Source: Aeromonas bestiarum (lineage in GTDB: Bacteria > Pseudomonadota > Gammaproteobacteria > Enterobacterales > Aeromonadaceae). From it: a stretch of 64,000 nucleotides of DNA. Position numbers and translations under genes: made by a program. Below are positions 45,034 to 55,983 of the stretch, piece by piece. How positions within the stretch are numbered: the stretch's first letter is position 1; each line of letters begins with the position of its first letter. Under the pieces are notes generated by a model. The model was not told the DNA's origin. It did no database searches and was given only the letters and a program-made list of their open reading frames with translations. The stretch covers positions 86,185 through 150,184 of the forward strand of contig NZ_CDDA01000025.1 in assembly GCF_000819745.1 (NCBI RefSeq), read 5' to 3'.

Positions 45034-48000
45034 TTAGCGGTTTTTCACCTTCTGGTGCAGCTCCTGCACCGAGTTGACGTTGGCGGTGGCATCCATGCTG
45101 ATGGCCATGCAGGTGGCAAACGCCTCATTCATGGTGGTGGTATAAGCCACCTTGTGCTGCAAGGCGGCGCGGCGCAGCTGTTTGGAGTCCTGAATCGCCA
45201 CCCGCCCTTCGGCCGTGTTGACGATGTAGGTGTACTCGCCGTTCTTGATGCGGTCGAGAATGTGCGGACGCCCTTCGTGCACCTTGTTGACCAGGCGCGG
45301 ATTGATGCTCGCTTCACCCAGCGCCACTGCGGTGCCGTGAGTGGCATCCAGCTCGTAGCCCAGCTCCAGCAGCTTGGCGGCCAAATCCACCACCAGCGCC
45401 TTGTCGCTGTGACGCACCGACAAGAGCGCGCGACCCTCTTTCGGCACCGCATGGCTGGCACCCAGCTGGGCCTTGGCATAGGCCTCGGCAAAGCTGCTGC
45501 CTACCCCCATCACCTCGCCTGTGGAACGCATCTCTGGCCCCAGCAGCGGATCCACGCCAGGGAACTTGGCGAAGGGCAGCACCACCTCTTTCACCGAGTA
45601 GTAAGGCGGGATGATTTCGGTGGTAAAGCCCTGATCTTTCAGGCTCTGGCCGGCCATGACGCGGGCGGCAATCTTGGCCAGCGGCGCACCGGTCGCCTTG
45701 GAGACGAAGGGCACGGTACGGGCGGCACGCGGGTTCACTTCGATGAGGTAGATGTCATCGCCCTTGACCGCAAACTGCACGTTCATCAGGCCGACCACAC
45801 CGAGTTCCAGTGCCAATTTCCGCACCTGCTCGCGGATCTCGTCCTGAATTTTCTTGGACAAGGTATAAGGTGGCAGGGAGCAGCCGGAGTCACCGGAGTG
45901 GATACCGGCCTGCTCGATATGCTCCATGATGCCGCCGATGACCACATCGGTGCCGTCGCAGATGGCATCCACGTCCAGCTCGGTAGCGTCATCAAGGAAG
46001 CGGTCCAGCAGCACCGGCGATTCGTTGGAAACGCTCACCGCCTCGGCGAAGTAGCGACGCAGGTCGGTCTCGTCATAGACGATCTCCATGGCGCGGCCAC
46101 CCAGCACGTAGGAGGGGCGCACCACCAGCGGGTAGGTGATCCGCTCGGCGGTCAGCACTGCCTGCTCCAACGCGGTGACTGTGCCGTTTTCCGGCTGCTT
46201 GAGGCCGAGGCGCTCGACGGCGGACTGGAAGCGCTCGCGGTCTTCGGCGCGGTCGATGGCATCCGGGCTGGTACCGATGATCGGCACGCCGTTCGCTTCC
46301 AATGCCCGTGCAAGTTTGAGCGGAGTCTGGCCGCCGTACTGGACTATGACGCCCTTGGGCTTCTCGATGCGCACGATTTCCAGCACGTCTTCCAGGGTCA
46401 CCGGCTCGAAGTAGAGGCGATCCGAGGTGTCGTAATCGGTGGAGACGGTTTCCGGGTTGCAGTTGACCATGATGGTCTCGTAACCGTCTTCGCGCAGGGC
46501 CAGTGCCGCATGGACGCAGCAGTAGTCAAACTCGATGCCCTGGCCGATGCGGTTCGGGCCGCCGCCGATGATCATGATCTTGTCGCGATTGGTCGGGTTG
46601 GCCTCGCACTCTTCGTCATAGCTCGAATACATGTAGGCGGTGTTGGTGGCGAACTCGGCCGCGCAGGTATCGACCCGCTTGTAGATCGGGAATATGTTGT
46701 GGCGGGCACGCAGTTTGCGCACCTCGCCCTCGGCCACGCCGAGGATCTTGGCCAGGCGCGCGTCGGCGAAGCCCTTGCGCTTCAAGGCGCGCAGGAAGTC
46801 GGCATCGAGCCCGGCCATGCCGCGCTCTTTCACCTGCTCTTCCAGCTTGATGAGATCTTCTATCTGCACCAGGAACCAGGGGTCAATCTTGGTCAGCTTG
46901 AAGATGCCGTCCATGGAGAGACCGGCGCGGAACGCATCGGCGATGTACCAGATCCGGTCGCAGCCAGCATCCTGCAGCTCGTGGCGGATGCGGGTCAATG
47001 AGTCAGGGGCATTGAGGTCGACCATGGGGTCGAAGCCGGTCTTGCCGGTCTCGAGGCTGCGCAGCGCCTTGTGCAGAGACTCCTGGAAGTTGCGGCCAAT
47101 CGCCATCACTTCACCGACCGATTTCATCTGGGTGGTGAGACGGTCGTTGGCACCGGCAAATTTCTCGAAGTTGAAGCGCGGCACCTTGGTGACCACGTAG
47201 TCGATGGCCGGCTCGAAGGAGGCCGGGGTACGACCGCCTGTGATGTCGTTCATCAGCTCGTCCAGGGTGTAACCGATGGCGAGCTTGGCGGCGATCTTGG
47301 CGATGGGGAAACCGGTCGCCTTGGAGGCCAGCGCGGAGGAACGGGACACCCGCGGGTTCATCTCTATGATGACCATGCGGCCATCTTTCGGGTTGATGCC
47401 GAACTGGACGTTGGAGCCACCGGTTTCGACCCCGATCTCGCGCAGTATCGCCATGGAGGCGTTGCGCATGATCTGGAACTCCTTGTCGGTCAGCGTCTGG
47501 GCTGGCGCGACCGTGATGGAGTCACCGGTGTGGATGCCCATGGGGTCGAAGTTTTCGATGGTGCAGACGATGATGCAGTTGTCGTTGCGATCCCGCACCA
47601 CTTCCATCTCGTACTCTTTCCAGCCGATGAGTGACTCATCGATCAGCAGCTCCTTGGTCGGCGACAAGTCCAGACCACGTTCGCAGATCTCGACGAACTC
47701 TTCGGTGTTGTAGGCGATGCCGCCACCCGAGCCGCCCATGGTAAAGGAGGGACGAATGATGCAGGGGAAGCCGACCATCTGCTGCACGCCCCACGCCTCT
47801 TCCATGTTGTGGGCGATGCCGGCGCGCGGGCACTCCAGACCGATGCTCTTCATGGCGATGTCGAAGCGGCGGCGATCTTCGGCCTTGTCGATGGCGTCGG
47901 CAGTGGCGCCTATCATCTCGACCCCGAACTCGGCCAGCACCCCGTGTTTTTCCAGATCCAGCGCGCAGTTCAGCGCAGTCTGGCCGCCCATGGTGGGCAG

Positions 48001-48258
48001 CACCGCATCCGGGCGCTCCTTCTTGATGATCTCGCGCACCACTTCCCAGGTGATGGGCTCTATGTAGGTGGCATCCGCCATCTCGGGGTCCGTCATTATG
48101 GTGGCCGGGTTGGAGTTCACCAGGATGACGCGGTATCCCTCCTCGCGAAGCGCCTTGCAGGCCTGGGCGCCGGAGTAGTCAAATTCGCAGGCCTGACCGA
48201 TGACGATGGGGCCGGCGCCGAGGATCAGGATGCTCTGTAGGTCGTTACGTTTTGGCAT
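45034..48258 (-). CDS. carB: Carbamoyl-phosphate synthase large subunit
   Basis: A 1,074-residue subunit that makes carbamoyl phosphate from bicarbonate, two ATP and ammonia tunnelled from CarA, for arginine and pyrimidine synthesis. The duplicated ATP-grasp halves are clear: each opens with an [11 protein letters not shown] or [15 protein letters not shown] motif and contains a VRPS(F/Y)xxGG loop. The C-terminal MGS-like allosteric domain begins near residue 935 ([16 protein letters not shown]) and contains [19 protein letters not shown]. It follows carA by 16 bases in one operon. Length matches the E. coli enzyme. Confidence 0.97.
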   Translation of the reverse strand: MPKRNDLQSILILGAGPIVIGQACEFDYSGAQACKALREEGYRVILVNSNPATIMTDPEMADATYIEPITWEVVREIIKKERPDAVLPTMGGQTALNCALDLEKHGVLAEFGVEMIGATADAIDKAEDRRRFDIAMKSIGLECPRAGIAHNMEEAWGVQQMVGFPCIIRPSFTMGGSGGGIAYNTEEFVEICERGLDLSPTKELLIDESLIGWKEYEMEVVRDRNDNCIIVCTIENFDPMGIHTGDSITVAPAQTLTDKEFQIMRNASMAILREIGVETGGSNVQFGINPKDGRMVIIEMNPRVSRSSALASKATGFPIAKIAAKLAIGYTLDELMNDITGGRTPASFEPAIDYVVTKVPRFNFEKFAGANDRLTTQMKSVGEVMAIGRNFQESLHKALRSLETGKTGFDPMVDLNAPDSLTRIRHELQDAGCDRIWYIADAFRAGLSMDGIFKLTKIDPWFLVQIEDLIKLEEQVKERGMAGLDADFLRALKRKGFADARLAKILGVAEGEVRKLRARHNIFPIYKRVDTCAAEFATNTAYMYSSYDEECEANPTNRDKIMIIGGGPNRIGQGIEFDYCCVHAALALREDGYETIMVNCNPETVSTDYDTSDRLYFEPVTLEDVLEIVRIEKPKGVIVQYGGQTPLKLARALEANGVPIIGTSPDAIDRAEDRERFQSAVERLGLKQPENGTVTALEQAVLTAERITYPLVVRPSYVLGGRAMEIVYDETDLRRYFAEAVSVSNESPVLLDRFLDDATELDVDAICDGTDVVIGGIMEHIEQAGIHSGDSGCSLPPYTLSKKIQDEIREQVRKLALELGVVGLMNVQFAVKGDDIYLIEVNPRAARTVPFVSKATGAPLAKIAARVMAGQSLKDQGFTTEIIPPYYSVKEVVLPFAKFPGVDPLLGPEMRSTGEVMGVGSSFAEAYAKAQLGASHAVPKEGRALLSVRHSDKALVVDLAAKLLELGYELDATHGTAVALGEASINPRLVNKVHEGRPHILDRIKNGEYTYIVNTAEGRVAIQDSKQLRRAALQHKVAYTTTMNEAFATCMAISMDATANVNSVQELHQKVKNR

Positions 48259-48274
48259 GGCTTCTCTTTTCCTC

Positions 48275-49411
48275 TTAAGCGCGATACTGCTTGATCAATT
48301 CAATAAAGTGGTCGAACAGACCGGCACAGTCGTGCGGGCCCGGGCTCGCCTCGGGGTGACCCTGGAAGCTGAAGGCCGGACGGTCGGTGCGGTGGATGCC
48401 TTGCAGGGAACCGTCAAACAGGGAGACGTGGGTGGCGCGCAGGCAAGCCGGCAGGTTGTGCTCATCGACCGCGAAACCGTGGTTCTGGGCGGTGATCATG
48501 ACGGTATTGTCATCGAGACTCTTCACCGGGTGGTTGGCACCGTGGTGGCCGAACTTCATCTTCATCGTCTTGGCACCCGAGGCCAGACCCAGCAGCTGGT
48601 GACCCAGGCAGATACCGAACACAGGGGTGTTGGTATTGAGGAAGGCCTTGATGGCCTCGATGGCGTAGTCGCAGGGCTCGGGGTCACCCGGGCCGTTGGA
48701 GAGGAAGATGCCATCGGGGTTCATCGCCAGCACCTCGGCGGCCGGGGTCTTTGCCGGCACCACTGTCAGGCGGCAGCCACGGTCCACCAGCATGCGCAGA
48801 ATGTTGCGCTTGACGCCAAAGTCGTAGGCCACCACGTGGTATTTGAGTTCATCGGCCGCCGGGGTGACATGCCCCTTGCCGAGCTGCCAGCTGCCTTCGG
48901 TCCAGGCGTAGGCTTCTGACACAGTCACTTCCTTGGCCAAGTCCATTCCCTTGAGACCGGGGAAGGCGCGCGCCTGTTCGAGGGCATATGCCTCATCGAC
49001 TTGCTTGCCCGCCAGGATGCAACCGGCCTGAGCGCCTTTCTCGCGCAGGATGCGGGTCAGTTTGCGGGTGTCGATGTCGGCGATGCCAACTATGTTGTGA
49101 GACTTGAGGTAATCGGAGAGGGATTGCTGATTGCGGAAATTGGAGGCAAGTATCGGAAGGTCCCGGATGATCAATCCCTGAGCGTGGATTTGACTGGACT
49201 CTTCATCTTCGCTGTTGGTGCCGGTGTTGCCTATATGGGGGTAAGTGAGGGTGACTATCTGACGGGAATAAGAGGGATCGGTGAGGATTTCCTGATAGCC
49301 CGTCATCGACGTATTGAAAACCACTTCACCAACGGAACATCCCTCGGCGCCTATCGACACGCCTTTGAACACAGTTCCATCTTCCAGCACTAGCAATGCA
49401 GTGTGATTCAA
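48275..49411 (-). CDS. carA: Carbamoyl-phosphate synthase small subunit (glutaminase)
   Basis: A 378-residue class I glutamine amidotransferase that feeds ammonia to CarB. The catalytic Cys is in [15 protein letters not shown] near residue 268; the His and Glu partners lie in [13 protein letters not shown] near 350. Translation starts at a TTG codon (49409-49411 on the plus strand reads CAA), with GGAGG about six bases upstream. E. coli carA also uses a TTG start, so this looks conserved. The promoter region contains a good sigma-70 pair and an ArgR-box-like sequence. Confidence 0.95.
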   Translation of the reverse strand: MNHTALLVLEDGTVFKGVSIGAEGCSVGEVVFNTSMTGYQEILTDPSYSRQIVTLTYPHIGNTGTNSEDEESSQIHAQGLIIRDLPILASNFRNQQSLSDYLKSHNIVGIADIDTRKLTRILREKGAQAGCILAGKQVDEAYALEQARAFPGLKGMDLAKEVTVSEAYAWTEGSWQLGKGHVTPAADELKYHVVAYDFGVKRNILRMLVDRGCRLTVVPAKTPAAEVLAMNPDGIFLSNGPGDPEPCDYAIEAIKAFLNTNTPVFGICLGHQLLGLASGAKTMKMKFGHHGANHPVKSLDDNTVMITAQNHGFAVDEHNLPACLRATHVSLFDGSLQGIHRTDRPAFSFQGHPEASPGPHDCAGLFDHFIELIKQYRA

Positions 49412-49522
49412 GACAACCTCCAGTTATTTAGCTTTAAATTCAGCAATTTACCTGGGTGTTGCGGGTCCGGACGCTGTTTGAAACAGGGCTCAAACCCGGC
49501 AGATTTCTGGCAAATTGGGCGC

Positions 49523-49550
49523 ATTCTACTTAAAAACGATCGCATTTCAA
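49523..49550 (-). promoter_or_regulatory. carAB promoter
   Basis: On the minus strand TTGAAA (49545-49550) and TAGAAT (49523-49528) are 16 bases apart, a near-consensus sigma-70 promoter. It would start transcription about 105 bases upstream of carA. Confidence 0.6.
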
Positions 49551-49569
49551 CGTCTTTTCTCGTTTTAAA

Positions 49570-49583
49570 TGCATCTAAATTCA
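49570..49583 (-). promoter_or_regulatory. ArgR-box-like operator upstream of carAB
   Basis: Read on the minus strand the site is TGAATTTAGATGCA, which differs from the 14-base ARG box core (TGAAT-N4-ATTCA) by one base in the conserved ends. It resembles the E. coli carAB box TGAATTAATATGCA. It lies about 20 bases upstream of the -35 element. A second adjacent box, usual for ArgR hexamer binding, is not clear. Confidence 0.5.
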
Positions 49584-50005
49584 ATAAACAAGCAACATTA
49601 CCCATTATCTATGCACTCAATCGCTTTGCAACCCCCGCCGTCAAAAGAAAAGCCAAAACCCGATACAAAAGAGATGCCCCATGCCGCGCAACTCACAAAA
49701 ACAGGCATTTAAACCTTAAAAAACAACAAATTGAAATCTACAAATAAAATTCACAAAGGCTTAAACGAGCCTTTTATTGACAGATGAGTGCCGATTAAAA
49801 ATAGAAAACGTTTTTCTCATTTTGAATTTTTAGTCTTTTTCATGTCATGTAAAAAAATGCGGGTGCAGGGGGCATTGAGGCTCAATCCCGTTACCCTTTG
49901 ATGACATTTGAGCAATGGGTGGATGGGATGAATTGAACAAAGAAGAGGTTTAGACCATTTCACATAAAAAACATGGTGTAAGCGCTATTTATACAAAAAG
50001 ATATG

Positions 50006-50028
50006 AAAAACCCCGGCAAACCGGGGTT
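50006..50028 (-). terminator. Intrinsic terminator of dapB
   Basis: On the minus strand AACCCCGG-TTTG-CCGGGGTT is followed by TTT (plus-strand A run 50006-50010). It lies about 55 bases after the dapB stop. Confidence 0.85.
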
Positions 50029-50084
50029 TGGCAGCACTGTCGGGAGTGGGCTCATTGCGGCCCGCCTGCCGCCACCTTGGCCGC

Positions 50085-51212
<1,128 letters not shown>

Positions 51213-52547
51213 ATGATCCAGACCCAACCCAGTGCCAGAGCCCTGCTGCCTCTTCTGGTCTTTCTCGCTCTCTTTATCGGTACCGGCACCTGGCTCACCC
51301 TGCAGGGGGTCGAGTTCGCCTTCTACCAGCTGCCCGCCCCCGTGGCCGCCCTGCCCGCCGTCATGCTGGCGCTGATGCTGGGGAAAGAGGGGTTCAACAA
51401 GAACCTGGAGACCTTCTTCAAGGGGGTCGGTGACAGCAACATAATGGCCATGTGCCTCATCTACCTGCTGGCGGGCGCCTTTGCCACCGTGGCCAAGGCC
51501 ACCGGCGGGGTGGATGCCACCGTCGCCATGGGTCTGTCGCTGATCCCGGGCTGGTTCCTGCTGCCGGGGCTGTTCCTCATCTCTGCCTTTATTGCCACCG
51601 CGATGGGCACCTCCATGGGCACGATCGGTGCCGTGGCCCCCGTGGCCCTTGGTGTGGCCCAGGCCGCCGGCATAGATCCGGTCCTGATGGCCGGCACCAT
51701 TCTCTCCGGCGCCATGTTCGGCGACAACCTCTCCATCATCTCCGACACCACAATCGCCGCGACCCGCAGCCAGGGCTGCGAGATGAAGGACAAGTTTCGC
51801 GAGAACTTCAAGATTGCCGCCCCCGCAGCCATCGGGGTGATCCTGCTCTATCTGACCCTGGGATCCGTAGGGGAGGCCCCCGCCACGACAGCCCATGCGG
51901 ATCTGTTCAAGGTGATGCCCTACCTGCTGATCCTGGTGCTGGCCCTGTCCGGCATGAACGTTTTCATGGTGCTGGGCATTGGCATACTGGCCGCCGGCGC
52001 CGTGGGCATGGTCAGCGATTATCCGCTGGGCCAGTTCAGCAAAGACATCTATCAGGGCTTCACCGGCATGCAGGAGATCTTCCTGCTCTCCATGCTGATC
52101 GGCGGTCTCGGTGCCCTGATGGAACGCCAGGGCGGACTGGCCTGGATCAGCGAGCGGATCAGTGCCCTGATCGCCCGTTTCACCCGCCAGCACGATGGCG
52201 AACAGAACGAGAAGGCGGCCGAGCTCGGCATCGCCGGCGTGGTGGGGCTGACCAACCTCTGCACCGCCAACAATACGGTGGCCATTATCGTCGCCAGCAA
52301 GGTAGCACGGGAGCTGGCGGAGCATCACGGCGTCACCCCGCGCCGCGCCGCCTCCATGCTGGATATCTTCTCCTGCGTGGTGCAGGGCCTCATCCCCTGG
52401 GGCGCCCAGGCGCTGCTGCTGGGCTCCATCTTCGCCCTCTCCCCGCTGGCGGTGGTGAGCATGAGCTTCTATCCCATGGCCCTGGCGCTGGCGGCGCTGG
52501 TGGCCGTGTTCGTCAAGCATCAGATGGGCAAGACTGCTGACAAGTAA
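51213..52547 (+). CDS. NhaC-family Na+/H+ antiporter-like transporter
   Basis: A 444-residue inner-membrane protein with about eleven to twelve hydrophobic segments of the Na+/H+ antiporter NhaC superfamily. The conserved core is SGAMFGDNLSIISDTTIAATRSQGCEMKDKF near residue 165-195, with a repeated-half counterpart LTNLCTANNTVAIIVASKVA near 348. Members of this group may move sodium, or co-transport metabolites such as malate, methionine or lysine, so the substrate is open. The ATG at 51213 follows GAGGA; an upstream in-frame extension lacks coding character. Confidence 0.82.
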   Translation: MIQTQPSARALLPLLVFLALFIGTGTWLTLQGVEFAFYQLPAPVAALPAVMLALMLGKEGFNKNLETFFKGVGDSNIMAMCLIYLLAGAFATVAKATGGVDATVAMGLSLIPGWFLLPGLFLISAFIATAMGTSMGTIGAVAPVALGVAQAAGIDPVLMAGTILSGAMFGDNLSIISDTTIAATRSQGCEMKDKFRENFKIAAPAAIGVILLYLTLGSVGEAPATTAHADLFKVMPYLLILVLALSGMNVFMVLGIGILAAGAVGMVSDYPLGQFSKDIYQGFTGMQEIFLLSMLIGGLGALMERQGGLAWISERISALIARFTRQHDGEQNEKAAELGIAGVVGLTNLCTANNTVAIIVASKVARELAEHHGVTPRRAASMLDIFSCVVQGLIPWGAQALLLGSIFALSPLAVVSMSFYPMALALAALVAVFVKHQMGKTADK

Positions 52548-52703
52548 CCCAATCCGCTGCAGGACGGGGCATTGAACCCTGCCCGGCGGCCCATTCAAGC
52601 AGGGCTGGTGGCGCTGTTCATCCCCCGCCAGCCTTGTTAAGGTAACCCCAGCCCGTTGCGGCAACCCATCTGCACCACACGGGTGCACACCAGAGGAGCC
52701 CCC

Positions 52704-53303
52704 ATGCCGGATGATACCCAGCCTGAAAGACAATCCCTGCGCCAGCTCATCCGCCTGCGCAGAAAGAACCTGAGCCAGACCGAGCAGCAGGAAGCCGCCC
52801 AGCAGCTGGTTGCCCAGTTCAAGCAACATCCGGAGATACTGGCGGCCAGACGCATCGCCCTCTATCTGGCCAACGACGGCGAACTCAATCCCCTGCCCGC
52901 CATCCACTGGCTCTGGGCCCAGCAAAAGGAGGTCTACCTGCCGGTGCTGCACCCCTTCACCCCGGGTCACCTGCTCTTCTTGCGCTATACCGCCACCAGC
53001 CCCATGACCCGCAATCGCTACGGCATCGCCGAGCCTGAGCTGGACATGTCCCAGGTGGTGCCTCACAGCACGCTCGACCTTATTTGCACCCCACTGGTGG
53101 CGTTCGATGCCGAGGGCAACCGGCTCGGCATGGGCGGCGGCTATTACGATCGCACCCTCGCCTGCTGGCATGAACACAGACTGGGCCCCAAACCGCTGGG
53201 GCTCGCCCACGACTGCCAGCAGGTGGAGGCGGTGCCGCAGGAGGAGTGGGACGTGCCGCTGCCGCAGATCATCACCCCCAGCCGCTGCTGGCAATTTCCA
53301 TGA
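52704..53303 (+). CDS. ygfA: 5-formyltetrahydrofolate cyclo-ligase
   Basis: A 199-residue enzyme that converts 5-formyl-THF to 5,10-methenyl-THF with ATP. The family signature NRLGMGGGYYDRTLA is near residue 138, and basic residues of the ATP site are in the N-terminal RQLIRLRRKNLS helix. The ATG at 52704 has GAGGAG six bases upstream. In many gammaproteobacteria the 6S RNA gene lies just upstream; the 156 bases here are too short for it and do not resemble it. Confidence 0.9.
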   Translation: MPDDTQPERQSLRQLIRLRRKNLSQTEQQEAAQQLVAQFKQHPEILAARRIALYLANDGELNPLPAIHWLWAQQKEVYLPVLHPFTPGHLLFLRYTATSPMTRNRYGIAEPELDMSQVVPHSTLDLICTPLVAFDAEGNRLGMGGGYYDRTLACWHEHRLGPKPLGLAHDCQQVEAVPQEEWDVPLPQIITPSRCWQFP

Positions 53304-53307
53304 CCAT

Positions 53308-53335
53308 CAGGCAGTCGGTCCGCACTGACTGCCTG
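53308..53335 (+). terminator. Hairpin after ygfA
   Basis: CAGGCAGTC (53308-53316) pairs perfectly with GACTGCCTG (53327-53335) across a 10-base loop five bases after the stop. What follows is CCCCTCT, so termination may be weak or Rho-assisted. Confidence 0.5.
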
Positions 53336-53543
53336 CCCCTCTCTGTCTTGGGCTTGGCCTGCTCCGTTTTGCGTGCGATACCGCCACTTTTTCACACACC
53401 TCTGCCTCGCCCGGGCGACAGGGCTCAATAAACAGGCAAACGATTTACATCTTGGGGATTTTTGGGCCGGAACGTGAGCGCTGTGGTCGCCCTGAGGGGG
53501 ATGCTTGGATATAATGCGCCCGCTTTTTCCCAAAGGATCCATC

Positions 53544-54197
53544 ATGACTCAAGATGAAATGAAGAAGGCGGCCGGTTGGGCTGCGCTCAAGTACGTGGTT
53601 CCCGGCACCATAGTCGGGGTAGGCACAGGCTCTACCGTCAACCACTTCATCGACGCGCTGGCGACCATGAAGGACGAGATCAAGGGGGCCGTATCCAGCT
53701 CAGTGGCCTCCACCGAGCGCCTCAAGGGCCTTGGCATCCAGGTGTTTGACCTCAACGACATCGATGCCCTCTCCGTCTACGTGGATGGTGCCGATGAGAT
53801 CAACGCCAGCCGCGACATGATCAAAGGCGGTGGCGCCGCCCTGACCCGCGAGAAGATAGTCGCCGCCGTGGCCGACAAGTTCATCTGCATCATAGACAAC
53901 ACCAAAACCGTGGACGTGCTGGGCCAGTTCCCGCTGCCGGTGGAAGTGATCCCCATGGCCCGCGAATACGTGGCCCGCGAGATCAAGAAGCTGGGCGGCA
54001 ATCCAGTCTGGCGTGAAGGTGTGGTCACCGACAACGGCAACATCATACTGGACGTCAAGGGGATGGCCATCGAGGATGCCAAAGGGCTGGAAGTGCAGCT
54101 CAACGCCATCGTTGGCGTGGTCACCAACGGCTTGTTCGCCCACCGCGGTGCTGACGTTGTGCTGATCGGCACACCGGATGGTGTCATCACCCAATAA
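53544..54197 (+). CDS. rpiA: Ribose-5-phosphate isomerase A
   Basis: A 217-residue enzyme interconverting ribose 5-phosphate and ribulose 5-phosphate in the pentose phosphate pathway. The phosphate-binding loop [15 protein letters not shown] is near residue 24; the catalytic region VDGADEIN is near 80, and [11 protein letters not shown] near 94. The ATG at 53544 has AAGGA seven bases upstream. The end of the gene is unusual: a degraded copy of its last 100 or so bases follows directly (see next entry). serA lies downstream, as in E. coli. Confidence 0.95.
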   Translation: MTQDEMKKAAGWAALKYVVPGTIVGVGTGSTVNHFIDALATMKDEIKGAVSSSVASTERLKGLGIQVFDLNDIDALSVYVDGADEINASRDMIKGGGAALTREKIVAAVADKFICIIDNTKTVDVLGQFPLPVEVIPMAREYVAREIKKLGGNPVWREGVVTDNGNIILDVKGMAIEDAKGLEVQLNAIVGVVTNGLFAHRGADVVLIGTPDGVITQ

Positions 54198-54210
54198 GGT
54201 TGTCTGCCAA

Positions 54211-54311
54211 GAAGCAGCTCAACGGCATCATGGTCGGCGTGGTCACCCACGGTCCCAATCCCGCCCACCGCGGTGCTGATCGGTACGCCGGACGGCGTGG
54301 TTATCCAGTAA
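54211..54311 (+). pseudogene. Decayed duplicate of the rpiA 3' end
   Basis: This stretch aligns with the last 110 bases or so of rpiA: GCAGCTCAACG-CATC, then GGCGTGGTCACC-ACGG, GCCCACCGCGGTGCT, GATCGG-AC-CCGGA-GG-GT and finally ATC-CCA-TAA, ending in its own stop. Relative to rpiA it has several substitutions, a few inserted bases and a deletion of about ten bases after GGTGCT. It has no start or ribosome site. It looks like the stump of an older rpiA end left when recombination replaced the gene, or a local tandem duplication. Confidence 0.8.
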
Positions 54312-54385
54312 CACCGCTGGATGGGGGCAGCTCAGTTCGGCAGCCACCGCAGGCTTATGCCCCAAGATTGCCCCCTGAATGAAAG

Positions 54386-54409
54386 ACGGCGCCTGATGGC
54401 GCCGTTTTC
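54386..54409 (+). terminator. Intrinsic terminator of rpiA
   Basis: ACGGCGCC-TGAT-GGCGCCGT is followed by TTTC. It stands beyond the duplicated 3' remnant, which suggests that the terminator belonged to the older copy. Confidence 0.8.
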
Positions 54410-54576
54410 ATTTATCCCTCAATGAGTTGCAAACTGTGGTTTACAACTATCGTTGAAAACTTCAAAGAATTTGACTTTCGTCACAAATATTCCCTCTCCC
54501 AACCGTTTTTGTTACTTTACGGTTTTCTTCACACACCATATCTGCACTCATTCTTTGCATACATAGAGGGATCGTC

Positions 54577-55809
54577 ATGACTGCCAAGTTTTCGCTGGAC
54601 AAGGATAAGATCAAGGTGCTGCTGCTGGAGGGAGTCCATCCCAACACGGTGGAAACCTTTCGTGCCGCCGGTTATACCAGCGTGGAGTACCTCAAGACCT
54701 CCCTGTCGGAAGAGGATCTGATCGAACGCATTCGTGACGTGCATTTCGTGGGCCTGCGCTCCCGTACCCAGCTCACCGAGAAGGTGCTGGATGCCGCCGG
54801 CAAGCTGGTTGCCATCGGCTGCTTCTGCATCGGCACCAACCAGGTCAACCTCGATGCCGCCCACCTGCGTGGTATCCCCGTCTTCAACGCCCCCTTCTCC
54901 AACACTCGCTCGGTGGCCGAACTGGTGCTGGGAGAGATACTGCTGCTGCTGCGTGGCATCCCGGAGAAGAACGCCAAGTGCCATCGCGGCGTGTGGGAAA
55001 AACTGGCCAACCGCTCGGTCGAAGCCCGTGGCAAGAAGCTTGGCATCATAGGCTACGGCCATATCGGCACCCAGCTCGGTATCATAGCCGAGAGCATAGG
55101 CCTCAAGGTCTACTACTACGACATCGAGAACAAGCTGTCGCTTGGCAACGCCATCCAGGTGCCGAGCATGGTCGAGCTGCTCAACATGTCTGACATCATC
55201 AGCTTGCACGTCCCCGAAACCGCCTCCACCAAGGATCTGATCGGTGCCGAGCAGCTGCGCATGATGAAGCCGGGCGCCATCTTCATCAACGCCTCCCGCG
55301 GTACAGTGGTGGACATAGATGCGCTGGCCGACGTCATCAAGAGCGGCCACCTCTCGGGCGCCGCCATCGACGTCTTCCCGAGCGAGCCCAAGTCCAACGA
55401 CGAGGAGTTCCTGACCCCGCTGCGCGGCCTGGACAACGTGCTCCTGACCCCGCACATAGGTGGCTCCACCCAGGAAGCCCAGGAGAACATAGGGTTGGAG
55501 GTGGCCAACAAGCTGGTCAAGTATTCCGACAACGGCTCCACCCTCTCCGCAGTCAACTTCCCGGAGGTCTCACTGCCGGGCCACAAGGGTTCCAGCCGCC
55601 TGCTGCACATTCACCGCAACCAGCCGGGCGTGATGAACCAGATTAACCAGATCTTCGCCGAAGAGGGGATCAACATCGCCGGTCAATATCTGCAGACCAG
55701 CAGCCATATCGGTTACGTGGTGATCGACGTGGAGACGGAGCACAGCGAGAAGGCCCTCTCCAAGCTCAAGGAGATCAACGGCACCATACGTGCCCGGATC
55801 CTGCACTGA
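54577..55809 (+). CDS. serA: D-3-phosphoglycerate dehydrogenase
   Basis: A 410-residue NAD-dependent enzyme that commits 3-phosphoglycerate to serine synthesis. The NAD-binding motif is IIGYGHIGTQLGIIAESIG near residue 158; the catalytic His lies in LTPHIGGSTQEAQENIG near 292. The C-terminal ACT domain (about 335-410) contains the serine-binding HRNQPGVMNQINQIF loop, so feedback inhibition by serine is expected. Length equals that of the E. coli enzyme. A GAGGGA site precedes the ATG, and a strong terminator follows. Confidence 0.96.
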   Translation: MTAKFSLDKDKIKVLLLEGVHPNTVETFRAAGYTSVEYLKTSLSEEDLIERIRDVHFVGLRSRTQLTEKVLDAAGKLVAIGCFCIGTNQVNLDAAHLRGIPVFNAPFSNTRSVAELVLGEILLLLRGIPEKNAKCHRGVWEKLANRSVEARGKKLGIIGYGHIGTQLGIIAESIGLKVYYYDIENKLSLGNAIQVPSMVELLNMSDIISLHVPETASTKDLIGAEQLRMMKPGAIFINASRGTVVDIDALADVIKSGHLSGAAIDVFPSEPKSNDEEFLTPLRGLDNVLLTPHIGGSTQEAQENIGLEVANKLVKYSDNGSTLSAVNFPEVSLPGHKGSSRLLHIHRNQPGVMNQINQIFAEEGINIAGQYLQTSSHIGYVVIDVETEHSEKALSKLKEINGTIRARILH

Positions 55810-55835
55810 TGCCCTGAGCCCGGCGCTCAGCCAAC

Positions 55836-55867
55836 AAAAAGCCCGTCATCTGACGGGCTTTTTTTAT
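55836..55867 (+). terminator. Intrinsic terminator of serA
   Basis: A 13-bp stem AAAAAGCCCGTCA/TGACGGGCTTTTT with a 2-base loop is followed by more T. It lies about 27 bases after the stop. Confidence 0.9.
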
Positions 55868-55909
55868 GTCGCAGAGCCTGAACTGTGTCAGCTCCCTTTC
55901 CCCCTTGCA

Positions 55910-55962
55910 GAGAAGGGCTGGGGATCAGAGGCGAGAAAATACCTCCCTCACCCAGCCCTCTC
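55910..55962. repeat. REP-like imperfect inverted repeat
   Basis: GAGAAGGGCTGGG (55910-55922) and CCCAGCCCTCTC (55951-55962) are inverted copies differing by one base, about 28 bases apart. The CCCTCACCCAGCCCTCTC style is typical of dispersed extragenic palindromes in GC-rich gammaproteobacteria. It lies between the convergent serA and dgkA genes. Confidence 0.5.
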
Positions 55963-55983
55963 GCAGAACAAAAGGCTACTGAC

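Larger units (their letters stand above)
49412..50084. other. Long AT-rich intergenic region between carA and dapB
   Basis: This 673-base stretch is strongly AT-rich from about 49,500 to 49,860 and holds the carAB promoter and operator (separate entries). AAAGGCT-TAAACG-AGCCTTT followed by TATT (49755-49777) is a possible plus-strand terminator with no gene in front of it, so a small RNA ending there is possible. A 114-codon plus-strand frame (49403-49747) has no recognisable features. The dapB terminator lies near the right end. Confidence 0.4.
54198..54576. other. Intergenic region between rpiA and serA
   Basis: Apart from the rpiA remnant and the terminator, the rest (about 54,410-54,576) is AT-rich and should carry the serA promoter. 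No operator was recognised. Confidence 0.4.

Noticed and set aside
44869..47001. Plus-strand 710-codon frame antisense to carB
   Set aside because: Composition is that of an antisense shadow, and there is no domain or ribosome site. carB is unambiguous on the other strand.
49403..49747. Plus-strand 114-codon frame upstream of carA
   Set aside because: It overlaps the carAB promoter and operator, is composed of AT-rich random-looking residues, and shows no ribosome site or family.
52548..52703. 6S RNA (ssrS) upstream of ygfA
   Set aside because: The gap is only 156 bases and lacks the conserved 6S stem and the TTGAACC..GGGTTCAAG features.
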